NCBI GenBank assembly: GCA_007644065.1
Contig: VJWN01000012.1
Coordinates: forward strand, 62,001 to 126,000
From: Margaritispora aquatica
Lineage: Eukaryota; Ascomycota; Leotiomycetes; Helotiales; Discinellaceae
Length of the DNA: 64,000 nucleotides
Reading direction: 5' to 3'
Shown: positions 54,959-64,000 of the stretch, one piece after another
How the letters are laid out: each line of letters starts with the position of its first letter
Position numbering within the stretch: the stretch's first letter is position 1
Program-made: the position numbers and the translations under genes
Notes under the pieces: model-generated
Database searches by the model: none
What the model saw: the letters and a program-made list of their open reading frames with translations, nothing else
What the model was told of the DNA's origin: nothing

Positions 54959-56421
54959 TTAGAGGAATTCGGAGAGCTCAGCGATATCCTCCAATTTCTC
55001 AACATTCCAACATATATCGCTCGCAGCCTCTGTTGTAGAGCCCAAAATACCAACACACTGGTCGAGAAATTTCCTTTTCAGCATCTCATCATCCATGGGC
55101 ACTTCAACACTCCCAATAGCATGTTCTATATGCTTCTCTAAGATACTACCATTGTTCATCATTACAATGATCGAAGCCTCATCAGCACGCATCTCGGGAT
55201 CAGCTTCAGCATCTACCCTGTCACGAAGAGTAATAACCTCTGTATCCTGCACAACATGATCTTCATACTCTTTTGGCGTTCCTTTCCCATATATTAAGCC
55301 AATGGCAGCTCCGTGAAAGACGCTGAATTTCCCCTCGAGACCGTCCCTTGGCTTCCGCTTTCCTGTTAGTTCGAGGACCAACGGGTGCACTTTCGCGTGC
55401 ACGGTTTTGATATCTTTCACATCCAAGTCCTGTGACTGCATAGTTCTGTGGATCTGTGTACATGCATCGATGATTGGATGAATCACAATACCACATGGAA
55501 AAGGCTTGAAGCTGTTCCTCAAGATCTCCCATCGACCGATTTCAACATTATCTGCATCAATAGTGACAAGGCCAACTCCATCGCTGTTATGACCCTCACC
55601 ACTACCGAGCCACTTATCCAAACTATAGGCAATATCTGGCACTGTCACACCAACGACGTTTGCCCATCCACGTTTGGCTTCAAGAGGCTGCTCACTGCTC
55701 GTATAACCACCTTGTGCAAGTACAGCAGCCAGGAGCCCATTCTGAGCAGCACGGCCGGGATGAAAGGATTTCGTGTGAGAGCCAAACATCTCACGCAGTC
55801 CGACCACTTGCGTTGCTGCTATACCAATCGCATGGGTTGTTTGAGAGACTGATAGCGACAGCAATTTTGAAACTGCAACTGCAGCTCCGATTGAGCCGGT
55901 AGTAGAAGTGATATGCCACCCAACATCATAATGGTCAGGCCAAACAGCGAGTCCAACTTTGCATTCAGCTTCAATGCCAGCAACCAAGGCAAGCAAGAAG
56001 TCCTTGCCTGAGAATCCACCTTTCCACCCAGCTACTGCGAAGAGAGCACTCGCCACCGGACCAGTGGGGTGAATGATCGTGTCTAGATGCGTGTCATCAT
56101 AGTCATGAACATGAGAAGCAATTCCATTCAGAAGTGCAGCATGTTGTGCGTCAATTTTGGTCTTGCCCTGGTGTCCAAGCAGTGACGATGTCGGAGGGCC
56201 AAAAAACGGAGAGAGCGCTTTTTGCTGTTTTTTTGTCAGAAAATCTCTTATTGAGAAATTATTTAGAGGCTTACAGCAATAGTTGTTGCTGGATGCTGAC
56301 TTCCGCCAATGGTGCAGCCAGCCCAGTTGTAGAAACTCCGAACTGCTGCTTGAATTACACTTGGTGGAAGATCCGCGTAATTCAGGTTACAAGCCCACGA
56401 GGCAAGATGTTGAGTCGCCAT
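54959..56421 (-). CDS. MmgE/PrpD family protein
   Basis: 470 residues from minus-strand exons 56421-56275 and 56224-54959 (intron gtaagc...aaacag). The start MATQHLASWACNLNYADLPP is followed by RSFYNWAGCTIGGSQHPAT, then FFGPPTSSLLGHQGKTKIDA, HDYDDTHLDTIIHPTGPVAS, GSIGAAVAVSKLLSLS, FGSHTKSFHPGRAAQNGLLA and KPFPCGIVIHPIIDA. These are the conserved stations of the 2-methylcitrate dehydratase/cis-aconitate decarboxylase/iminodisuccinate epimerase family, including the HDYDDT and KxxxPGRAA regions around the active site. Fungal members include itaconate-forming CadA. Substrate cannot be read from sequence, and no MFS or other itaconate-cluster gene is adjacent. The upstream exon is short and is needed for the N-terminal helix. 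Confidence 0.9.
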
Positions 56422-57105
56422 CTTGAGATACCAAGTGAATAACAAGTACAAAAAAGAGAGTTCACTTACAACTCAATAACTTGGCCTGACGATTCATGGA
56501 GTGCGGGGTCTATGGCGGGGCTGCGGAAGTATGCATCCTTGATACATCGAACCCTTTTTCTTGCGTCAATTCATATTTGTTTCTCTAGTAGAATAGTATA
56601 AGAGGACACTTATCCTTTGTCAAACTTCTAGAGGACTATTGTAATGATTTAACAGGCTTGGCGACTTTGAGCTCTTGGCTGCCGACCCTTAAGCGAAGGT
56701 CTATGGAGAGCTTCTCCACGTCACTTCACGAAATTTCAGGCTCAGCGGTTGCTTCTCTTATGTCTTGCTCATTACCTGAGAATTCCATTCTTAATTCAAT
56801 ATCCTAACTTCCTGAGGGTTGTTCGATAAGGTGAAGATGCAGATACTCATGAATCACTATGTCGATGGCTATCACCTTTTAATATCAAAACACAATCGTA
56901 CCATGTTTTACTACTGCCTTGACTCAAGGCTACAGCTTCTATTGTTATTGATCTCGAATCATGGGCTTTTTCCTCGTTCTACATATCTCTAGCTTCGGAA
57001 GCTTTACAAAGAGACCCCGTTCCATAACTGCCAACTCTTTTTTTCTACGATCACCAACATTGCGCCACTCATTGTATGTTTCTTGAAACTCGAAAACAAC
57101 AAGGT
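56422..57105. promoter_or_regulatory. Divergent promoter region, MmgE / secreted protein
   Basis: About 0.7 kb between start codons. No gene. TATA-like words are weak. Confidence 0.45.
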
Positions 57106-57957
57106 ATGAAGCTCACCCAAACGATAGCATGCGTGCTGCTATGTCTCCAGCCGATTGTGTGTATAGTCTCCTTACTTAATATCTCCTCGTTTAGTGCGAT
57201 AGATCTGCTAATGTGGAGAGAAAGGCTTTTGGCATTCCACACTTAGCCAAATCTGTTGTCAAGCCAGAGACTGTGACAGCTCGTGGAACTAATGATCATC
57301 ATTCTGAGGAGAATTCCAACCTAGATGTACGAAGTTTCATTGCTTCTTGATTTTGTCACACGAACTAACTCGTCACCTTGTTTAGAATATCTCCACCCGA
57401 GCAGATCAATTAAACCTCACCGCAGAAAAAAAAACATTCCGGTCACCTGCTGACCCGTGATGATATCGACCTGAAAATAACCCAAAAACACCATGTAAGT
57501 CGAAACCGCATTGAACAGGCAACTATGTGGCAATAATGTTGATTTTCGTTCTAGCTTGTCTGTGGACGAGGAGACAATGCGCAGTTCAAATGGGCGGTTT
57601 GCGGTGTCATCACCTCTGGTCTCAGACATGTCAAAGAACTTGACCCTTCAGGCATATGTGGGAATTCTGCGAAACACTGCAGCCGTATAAGTTGCATGTG
57701 GTCTGGTGCTATCTACTGGTGCAACAACGTATGATTGGATTCTTGCCGAAACCAAACGAGGGTATATTTACTGACCAATTTGACAGAACGATCACTACAT
57801 CCAGGTTCCGTGCTTGTCGCTTTCCAATTACGCCCAGTCAGTCAACGACCATTGCGCGTGGAAGAAGTGGTATTATCTAGATTACTACTCGGCTGGGCAA
57901 ATATTCAATGAGGAGGAGAATTGGAATGTTTATGTTTCTGGTGAGGAGAGTTGTTAA
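57106..57957 (+). CDS. Small secreted Cys-rich protein (candidate effector)
   Basis: Five short exons, none with a long open frame: 57106-57156, 57195-57326, 57426-57494, 57555-57728 and 57787-57957, all phase 0, giving 198 residues. A signal peptide starts MKLTQTIACVLLCLQPI. A Cys-poor pro-like region follows to about residue 84. The mature part has Cys87, 100, 119, 126, 131, 140, 151 and 165, plus Cys198 as the last residue. Its centre reads CSRISCMWSGAIYWCN, then PCLSLSNYAQSVNDHC. I recall this CSRxSCxxxxAIxxCN/YAxxxxxxC pattern from fungal secreted proteins of unknown role. The intron 2 acceptor is uncertain: a nearer AG at 57385 gives a frame that must slip in an A9 run (57426-57434) to reach the next exon, while the AG at 57425 keeps frame. 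Role in plant or microbe contact is inference. Confidence 0.72.
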
Positions 57958-58391
57958 AAGAGGAATTGTGCGAACCAGGGTTGTGTATTGTTTTTGCCGT
58001 ATCCAGCTTTCAAGCGACATGAGAGCCCGATTGATATCTATTTTCTTTCCGCGGTTATAGTCAAATATGATACATTTAGAATGAAGATTCTTTACGTCAA
58101 AGACGAATCGAGTCACACATTCTAGAATGGGGGTTATTGCACATCCGAGATTGTCCCGATATTTGCGCCCTTCATGCGACATCCTCTTAAATTCTCCGGT
58201 GTCTCATCTTACAATCGTATAGACATATAGAATATTCACACATACCATTGCAATCAAGAGACCGCCGAGATTCCCTAAGTGGGGCTAAGCAGTACTATCC
58301 AAGTTCTTGTATCATGACTCACATAGTGTATATAACTCACCTCCTCGCTTCACCACTCCTCAAACTCAATTCCCCTTGACCAAACTTCACA
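57958..58391. promoter_or_regulatory. Intergenic with promoter of the GNAT gene
   Basis: A TATA-like GTATATAAC lies at 58328-58336, about 55-60 bp before the GNAT start codon. It is followed by a CT/CA-rich leader. A 101-codon minus-strand frame at 57877-58182 has no features. Confidence 0.5.
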
Positions 58392-59141
58392 ATGACTCTC
58401 CAACTCCTCCCCCTAGAGCTTGAAGACTTCGAGGCGATCATCTCCCATGCCACCATCTACCCACCAGGCGACGATCTAACCGCACCCCCCAACGCCCTCT
58501 GCTGTCCCGTCACCACCCCTTCAGAAGCAGAAGCACGACTCAGATTCCACTTCACCAAGCAGCGCGATCGCTTCCTCAATGATCCCACGGTCCGCTACAT
58601 GAAAGTCGTCGACACCAGTAGTAGCACCACCAGCCCCAAACCCGCAATCATCAGCATAGCGCGCTGGCACTTCTACCCCAATGGGTTCGACTACACCACG
58701 CAAGCGCACTGGGAACTGCACGCGCCATTCACTTCAACACACCAACCAAATCTAGCCCCCATACCGAAAGATTTCAACATCGCGCTTTACAACCACCTCT
58801 TCACCGTCCGTGACAAAAGCCGCTTGTTGTACATGGCGCCCAATGCCCCCTGCTGGGTGCTGATGCACATGGTGACGCACCCATCATATCGCGGGCGCGG
58901 CGCCGCCGGCATGCTCGTGAGATGGGGCATGGGCATGGCGGAGAAAGACCAAGTCCCGGCGTATCTGGAGGCGGGCGTGATGGGGCGACCGGTGTATGAG
59001 AAGTTGGGGTTTAAGCAGGTTGGAGATGTGATGGAAGAGGATATAAGCGCTTTTGGGATGGCGAACGGGTTTGTGTTTTGTAATATGGCGTATGTTCCGA
59101 AGGCGAAGACAGTGAGTGAGGCGGTGGCAGGTATTGCGTGA
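58392..59141 (+). CDS. GNAT-family N-acetyltransferase
   Basis: One exon, 249 residues. It transfers acetyl from acetyl-CoA to an amine; substrate unknown. The fold is visible as LQLLPLELEDFEAIISHAT at the start, IISIARWHFYPNGFDY, then CWVLMHMVTHPSYRGRGAAG with the CoA-binding R/Q-x-x-G-x-G/A turn (RGRGAA). MLVRWGMGMAEKDQVPAYLE and GRPVYEKLGFKQVGD follow (motif B, YxxxGF). This is the layout of the fungal GNATs related to small-molecule acetyltransferases. No signal peptide. The codons are GC-rich compared with the flanks. Confidence 0.88.
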   Translation: MTLQLLPLELEDFEAIISHATIYPPGDDLTAPPNALCCPVTTPSEAEARLRFHFTKQRDRFLNDPTVRYMKVVDTSSSTTSPKPAIISIARWHFYPNGFDYTTQAHWELHAPFTSTHQPNLAPIPKDFNIALYNHLFTVRDKSRLLYMAPNAPCWVLMHMVTHPSYRGRGAAGMLVRWGMGMAEKDQVPAYLEAGVMGRPVYEKLGFKQVGDVMEEDISAFGMANGFVFCNMAYVPKAKTVSEAVAGIA

Positions 59142-60439
59142 AGGGGATTGTGATCAGATATTTGATAACCTCTCTGTGTGAAAGTATAAACTACAAGAAA
59201 TTTAGAGCATGGGAGACTAGAACAGTATATACTACCGGGTTATTTGTATATCAAAAGCAAACTCGAATGTGAAAGAGTTGGTTTTAATGCTCATGATTTA
59301 AGCGAGCTGGCTGGACGAATAATGAAGTTAGGATAAATAAGAACGTCAAAAACACTCAACTAGCCTAGAATTACCTCATCATAAGCTTCTACTGAGCCCC
59401 AAACCAGTCAAGACTTGAGTTGACATAAGTAAAATAAGCTGAAAATGGGTGTATAAAATAGTGAATGGAGAAAAGTTACTTTGTTGGCAGGTAAATGCTT
59501 TACAATTGAAGCAATTTGTTGACCTTATTTAACTCAGCTATATAATTCTGAAATAACTTCTTCTAGAGACTGGTCTTCCTGTACTTCCCTAGTGCGGTAC
59601 TTAATATTGAGATTATGATCGATCGAAAAGGCGAAGCGAGCCCGCCTGAATTGGCTGTCCTTATAAACCAGTTACTGATACCGAGCAGTTGCAACATGAG
59701 GAGCAGCTATTACAGGCGAATTAAGACCAATCATCAATCAGTCCAAAGATGAGATATCGTCGGTTTTGGCGGATGTCCAAAACCGGCGGGTGGCAGGATA
59801 TATGGCCAAAATTAGCGGGTGTGAAAGCATGTAAGGATGTGCCCAAATCGCGAATTTTCAACTGCTTCTTTGAGAGTAGGGCCATGGGCCGCAGCCACGT
59901 CTGAGAGCTTCACCCATTCCGTCATTTCTGCTGCAACTTTGCAGGCTATCTTAAAGTCACATTTGACGGTTTTGCCAATAGGAATGGCGCTTTTGATTGT
60001 AATCCAGACATCTTAAATCGCCCAGTAATTTGGAGGAATGGACGCTGCAATATCAAAGAGATCTATCGAGACGACACCCAATAGTTCAGTTAATATACTC
60101 AGCTCTCGAACCTGTCACAGTAGCACGAAAGCACGATTCCCCTTTTATGCAAAATCGCGCCACGGAATATGGCCCATCCAGCCATTCTCTAGTCCCATCT
60201 ATCCCAATTTACTTTTGCCCATGGATGAGAGTGACTCTTTGCCTGCCCATTAATAAGTTCCATCGCCATTATCGTGAAAGTACCCGTTAAACTCTTCACT
60301 CTAGGCCCATTACTCGCTCCTATTCTGAGGGACATTCATTATATTGGTCCGTGCTTTAACCCCTCCCTCCCTTTGAGTGTCGAGCTGGAATAAAGTTCGC
60401 ATTTGTCCACCACCAAGAAGACTTGTACTATATATCGCG
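59142..60439. other. Intergenic, no gene supported
   Basis: 1.3 kb between plus-strand genes. AT-rich to 59600. Two overlapping plus-strand frames at 60030-60290 have no features. Confidence 0.55.
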
Positions 60440-61291
60440 ATGGCCAGCTACTACCCTCTTCCTTTCTTCGCAACCTCTGCCCGCCTCCCTGCCCCTCTTC
60501 CAACACTGGAGGCCATATTAACGTCACAAGATGTCTTACAAGAATCAACTGGTCGACGCATCGTCCGAGTTGGTCACCACTTCCTTGTCAAGTATGGCCC
60601 TAACGTGACCCTGATCGAGGGCGAGAATATGCTGTTCGTCGGACAATTTTCGAAAATACCAGTACCCCACGTTTACGCTATCTATACCAGTAAAGATACG
60701 AGAGACAATTATATCGTGATGGAGAATGTGGAGGGACAGACCCTTGCTGCTCGTTGGAGTACCCTGGACATACCCATGAAGACAGCCATAGCAGATAGGT
60801 TGCGAGACGTGTTCAATCACCTTCGTGATATTCCTTGCCCTGGGTATTTCGGCAGCCTAGGAAATCGCGCTCTCGAGGACTCAATGTTTTGGACGGCTGA
60901 TGACGGAAACTCGGGAGTGATCAATGGCCCGTTTGAGACGGAGTCACAATTGAATGAGGCCATGGTACTGAAATATTTATACAACAACATGTCGCTCCAG
61001 AAAGCCACGTACTACCGCCGTGTCCTGCCTCAGGTCCTTCGGAATCACAGCCCTGTATTTTCACATGCAGATTTCCAGCGGAAGAACATCATGATTCGAA
61101 ACGATGGCACTCTGGTTATTATCGACTGGGAGACAGCGGGTTGGTACCCAAGCTACTGGGAATATACTTTGGCAGTCTTTACGTGCGGCAGGTGGGATGA
61201 TGACTGGCATGTTTGGGTGGCCAAAATCCTCGATGAATACCCGAACGAATACGCATGGATGGATATGCTACGAAGGGAATTGTGGTCTTGA
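60440..61291 (+). CDS. APH/ChoK-like kinase family protein
   Basis: One exon, 283 residues from MASYYPLPFF; the frame opens at 60377, but the extra 21 residues look like leader. The phosphotransferase fold shows in VGHHFLVKYG (the Lys of the ATP site), VPHVYAIYTSKDTRDNYIVM, the hinge MENVEGQTL, the catalytic loop HADFQRKN with His209, Asp211 and Asn216, and IDWE with Asp229 for metal binding. This is the large fungal family related to aminoglycoside phosphotransferases. Members are mostly unassigned, and drug modification should not be assumed. The protein ends shortly after WYPSYWEYT, as is usual. Confidence 0.87.
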   Translation: MASYYPLPFFATSARLPAPLPTLEAILTSQDVLQESTGRRIVRVGHHFLVKYGPNVTLIEGENMLFVGQFSKIPVPHVYAIYTSKDTRDNYIVMENVEGQTLAARWSTLDIPMKTAIADRLRDVFNHLRDIPCPGYFGSLGNRALEDSMFWTADDGNSGVINGPFETESQLNEAMVLKYLYNNMSLQKATYYRRVLPQVLRNHSPVFSHADFQRKNIMIRNDGTLVIIDWETAGWYPSYWEYTLAVFTCGRWDDDWHVWVAKILDEYPNEYAWMDMLRRELWS

Positions 61292-61739
61292 ACCCTTGCT
61301 AGGGCATCGCCGGCGGCGTTCGCTTAGAATCAACGTTCTCGATCAATATACGCAGAGCGAGCGATTCTATCGTAGAACTCTTGATACATTTTGAGGGATA
61401 CAGAGAGGGCGAACCCGGGGCGGCACCGGCAACTTCATTAACGATCCAGTAATTAAGAATAGACCTGGGTGAAGGAAAGAATGGTGAGGTGACAGGGATG
61501 AATTGAGCCGGTGCGATTAATGTGTTTGTCACGCCTCAAGCTCAACCTTGTCCGACATGAGGTTTGCATTTTCCTTATAGATTTAAGTAGACTAGAATAT
61601 AAGAGGTTACAATTTTTGAGTGAAGAAGATTTTCTAGACGCGAGATATTTCATTTCAAAGACTGTCAAGTTTAGCTTTACTACACTCTCGCCCATTTGCG
61701 TTTTCTGTGCCAACACTCTCATCTATCTAGCATTCCTTT
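61292..61739. other. Intergenic, convergent 3' ends
   Basis: Between the APH-like gene (plus) and the reductase (minus). Nothing recognised. Confidence 0.6.
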
Positions 61740-62810
61740 TTACATCTTCGCACTCTCAGCAGCCAAGAAACCCAATTGCTGATCCATGACCTCATGAACA
61801 ACATCCCTCAAACTCGTCCACTTGATCCCCAACTCCTTCTCGGCCTTGCTAGTATCAGTCGGGAAGTTCGTCGTCTTCACCCCCGCCTTCAACTTATACG
61901 GAACCCCGGCATAGTCCTTCTTAACAATCTCAAGCACATCATCCCAAGTCTGTGGTGGGCCAGCAACAAGGAAAGCCGTATTGGTGCTGATCTTCGGATC
62001 AAGCGATCTGATGTGAGCTTCTGCCACGTCACCAACATAGACATAGCCGAGACTGCTGGCTCTGTCTTCGGCCATGATGCCGCCCCAGAGCATGCCGTTG
62101 GTGCCTCCTGCAACTTCGGCGGCTGAGGATTGAATGGAGCTGTGGCCGTAGACGTAAGAAGGGTGGATTGTTACTAGTTTGAAGTTTGGCTTGTGCGTTT
62201 CCATGAACTTCAGACTCGCTTGGTAGCCCAGGATCTTGGAGGCGTGGTAGAGTTGGAAGGAGGTTTCCATGTCGCTTTTGCCGCTGAAGTCGGCGTTCTC
62301 ATCTACGACGACTTCCCAATCATTGTTTTCTGTGTCATTGCGAGTTAGCTTTCAAGATTTCCTGTATTATGAAGAAAAATGCCTACCTTTAATCACACCT
62401 CCCTCAGGAACTCCAGTCATAGGTACAAAAGCCGCAATAGACGCAGTGACAACAACCTTCTTGACTGTCGGAACCTTGGCAGCTTCAGTCATAACTGCTG
62501 TCGTTCCATTCACGGCCGGAGGGAAGAAATCAGCCTTGTTGGTGCCGCTCGGTAATGGTGAAGCCATATGCAGGACGTAGTCAACACCTTCCAATTTACC
62601 AGCGAAAGCTTCAGCTTTGGTGATGTCTGGCACAACCACAAATTCGACCTTGTCTTCGGGCGCTGCGAGAATCTTCTTCACTTTTTCAATTTGTGCTTCT
62701 TTGCGGACAGAGACACGCAGACTGTATCCATGGTCGAGTGCTTTTTTGGCTGTTGCTGCCCCAATGAAGCCTGTGGCTCCGGTGATGAATATCAAACCTG
62801 ATGAAGACAT
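61740..62810 (-). CDS. NAD(P)-dependent reductase, CCR/DFR/GRE2-like extended SDR
   Basis: 337 residues from minus-strand exons 62810-62387 and 62329-61740. It starts MSSSGLIFITGATGFIGAAT with the GxxGxxG cofactor loop. It continues VVVPDITKAEAFAGKLEGVD, YVLHMASPLP, VVVTASIAAF with the catalytic-type Ser, and YHASK with Tyr169 and Lys173. FKLVTIHPSYVYG, VYVGDVAEAHIRSLD and a short C-terminal cap complete the fold. Relatives reduce methylglyoxal, ketones or cinnamoyl-type aldehydes; the substrate here is open. The intron (gtaggc...acacag) falls between VIK and NNDWEVV and removes a frame break. It is divergent from the tautomerase gene. Confidence 0.9.
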
Positions 62811-63619
62811 ATTGTATACTGCCTAGGATGAGGGAATTGTTGGATCGAGTGATTTTTATCTGAGGTGTATGGTTGTTAGATGTTGTTGGAGTGACGAAAG
62901 TGATGACTGCTCATCTCTTTATATCATTTGGTAGCTACTCAGATTTCGCTCATTGTCACCGAACGGTTCAACTTCTTGCCCATCTGTAATGATCACTAAG
63001 CATATCTTCGCAATGCAGTGTTTCGGTACAAATGCTAGTGTCTTATAAAGACTGTGCATTTGAATTTGTACTCTCATCGTTCAAGGTTTCTTGGCGCATT
63101 GCTAACCGAGGGGAGGTGGGGCGCGGGAATGATTACTGATCTTGCAGCTGCACCACAGCATCCCATCTCGGAACCCGACAACAGCGCAACCCGTGTACTG
63201 TCATGTGCAATGTTCTTAACGGGAATTCATATCAGAGGCACGGCATGATTGACTTCTGTGTGAGAAGATAGATTAGTGATAATAGTTGTGCTTGAAGCGT
63301 TCTGATCACTTATCAATAGAGCTGAATTCCCATCACATATCTCAAACTCTACATCTTGTTCACTGATCATTAATCAATACCGAATACAAGAATGCGTTCA
63401 GCCATGCCCGAATACTGATATCATAGCACACGATTACAACTGAGAGCCGATCCGACCATCACGACAAACAACATCGTTCACTATGTAATGTGAATATATA
63501 AGTACGGCACATATGGCTACCCCTCATCTGCATCAATTCAACTTACAACGCCCTACAATCGCATCTGCGTATACTCAGACCCCCAATTTCGACATTTAGA
63601 GCTCTCAACCAAAGCCACC
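62811..63619. promoter_or_regulatory. Divergent promoter region, reductase / tautomerase
   Basis: About 0.8 kb between start codons. TATATAAG at about 63494-63501 lies some 120 bp before the tautomerase ATG. On the minus strand a GATATAAAG (about 62918-62926) lies some 110 bp before the reductase ATG. Both fit core promoters. Confidence 0.5.
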
Positions 63620-64000
63620 ATGCCTCTCTGGATCATCTACCATCCACCAGGGACATTCACAGACAATGCGACCAAACAAGCCCTCGCAGCCGACATCACC
63701 AAATTCTACACCGGCATTGGCCTGCCCGCCTTCTACGTGGTGGTGAACTACATGGAGATAGCGTCCGGCAACATGTGGATCGGAGGCGAGCTCAAGACCG
63801 ACAAACCCTTCATTCGCGTCGTCATTGAGCACATTGCCGTCATTCTCCCAGACCAAGACGCCGCGTACTTGCAAGTTACAACTGCTATTGATAATATTCT
63901 AAAACCGCATGTCGCGGATAAGGGATACGATTGGGAGTTTCATGTTGATGAGACAGAGAGGAGGCTGTGGAAGGTTAATGGGTTCAATCCGCCGCCATGG
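63620..64000 (+). CDS. Tautomerase, cis-CaaD-like (cut by window edge)
   Basis: 127 codons, still open at the window end. The start codon sits in CCACCATGC. The protein begins MPLWIIYHPPGTFTDNATKQ, and the Pro after Met is the usual catalytic base of the tautomerase superfamily once Met is removed. It continues ALAADITKFYTGIGLPAFYV, FIRVVIEHIAVILPDQDAAY and KGYDWEFHVDETERRLWKVN. This is the long single-chain tautomerase type that includes cis-3-chloroacrylic acid dehalogenase and many fungal homologues of unknown substrate. The GLPAFYV and YDWEFHVDET stretches are typical. Divergent promoter with the reductase at 61740-62810. Confidence 0.88.
   Translation, partial: MPLWIIYHPPGTFTDNATKQALAADITKFYTGIGLPAFYVVVNYMEIASGNMWIGGELKTDKPFIRVVIEHIAVILPDQDAAYLQVTTAIDNILKPHVADKGYDWEFHVDETERRLWKVNGFNPPPW

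Overview
The window is nuclear DNA of a filamentous ascomycete (Pezizomycotina). The evidence is short GT-AG introns of about 45-165 bp with recognisable branch sites, a complete nuclear gene for mitochondrial ribosomal protein uS14m, the ergosterol gene ERG2, and families typical of these fungi (HET, DUF3176, Zn2Cys6 with fungal transcription-factor domain, F-box, MmgE/PrpD, secreted Cys-rich protein). A leotiomycete is possible, but that is an impression and not shown by the sequence. I rebuilt spliced models by hand from reading frame, splice signals and family motifs. About 23 protein genes are supported, two of them cut by the window edges.

Layout. 0-8 kb: Arb2-domain protein (partial), uS14m and ERG2 sharing a divergent promoter, then two BTB/POZ genes head to head. 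8.8-15.7 kb: a surface-glycan-like group made of a GT32 mannosyltransferase-like protein, an acyltransferase-3 membrane protein and an O-fucosyltransferase-like type II membrane protein. 16.8-24 kb: thiolase, an SDR with a 9-nt microexon, and a PC-esterase-like GDS protein carrying an apparent frameshift. 24-26.6 kb: a Zn2Cys6 regulator. 26.6-28.9 kb: an AT-rich gene-free stretch ending in what looks like a retroelement LTR, a primer-binding site and a leader with a row of tetraloop hairpins. 28.9-35.6 kb: DUF3176 protein, threonine aldolase, and an unrecognised protein with a possible double-stranded beta-helix metal motif whose frame continues 202 codons past one in-frame TAG. 35.6-39.2 kb: a long gene-free stretch. 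39.2-56.4 kb: EGF-like membrane protein, alpha-beta-barrel-like protein, HET protein, an F-box-like protein, two convergent F-box paralogues and an MmgE/PrpD enzyme. 57-64 kb: a five-exon secreted Cys-rich protein without any long open frame, a GNAT, an APH-like kinase, a CCR/GRE2-like reductase and a tautomerase (partial).

There are no operons. Relations are by shared promoters (uS14m/ERG2; reductase/tautomerase) or by likely pathway (the glycan group at 8.8-15.7 kb, perhaps with the PC-esterase). I found no tRNA, rRNA or CRISPR array. The items most worth a second look are the LTR/leader element at 27.9-28.5 kb, the hidden secreted protein at 57.1-58.0 kb, the SDR microexon, and the TAG-interrupted gene at 34-35.6 kb.
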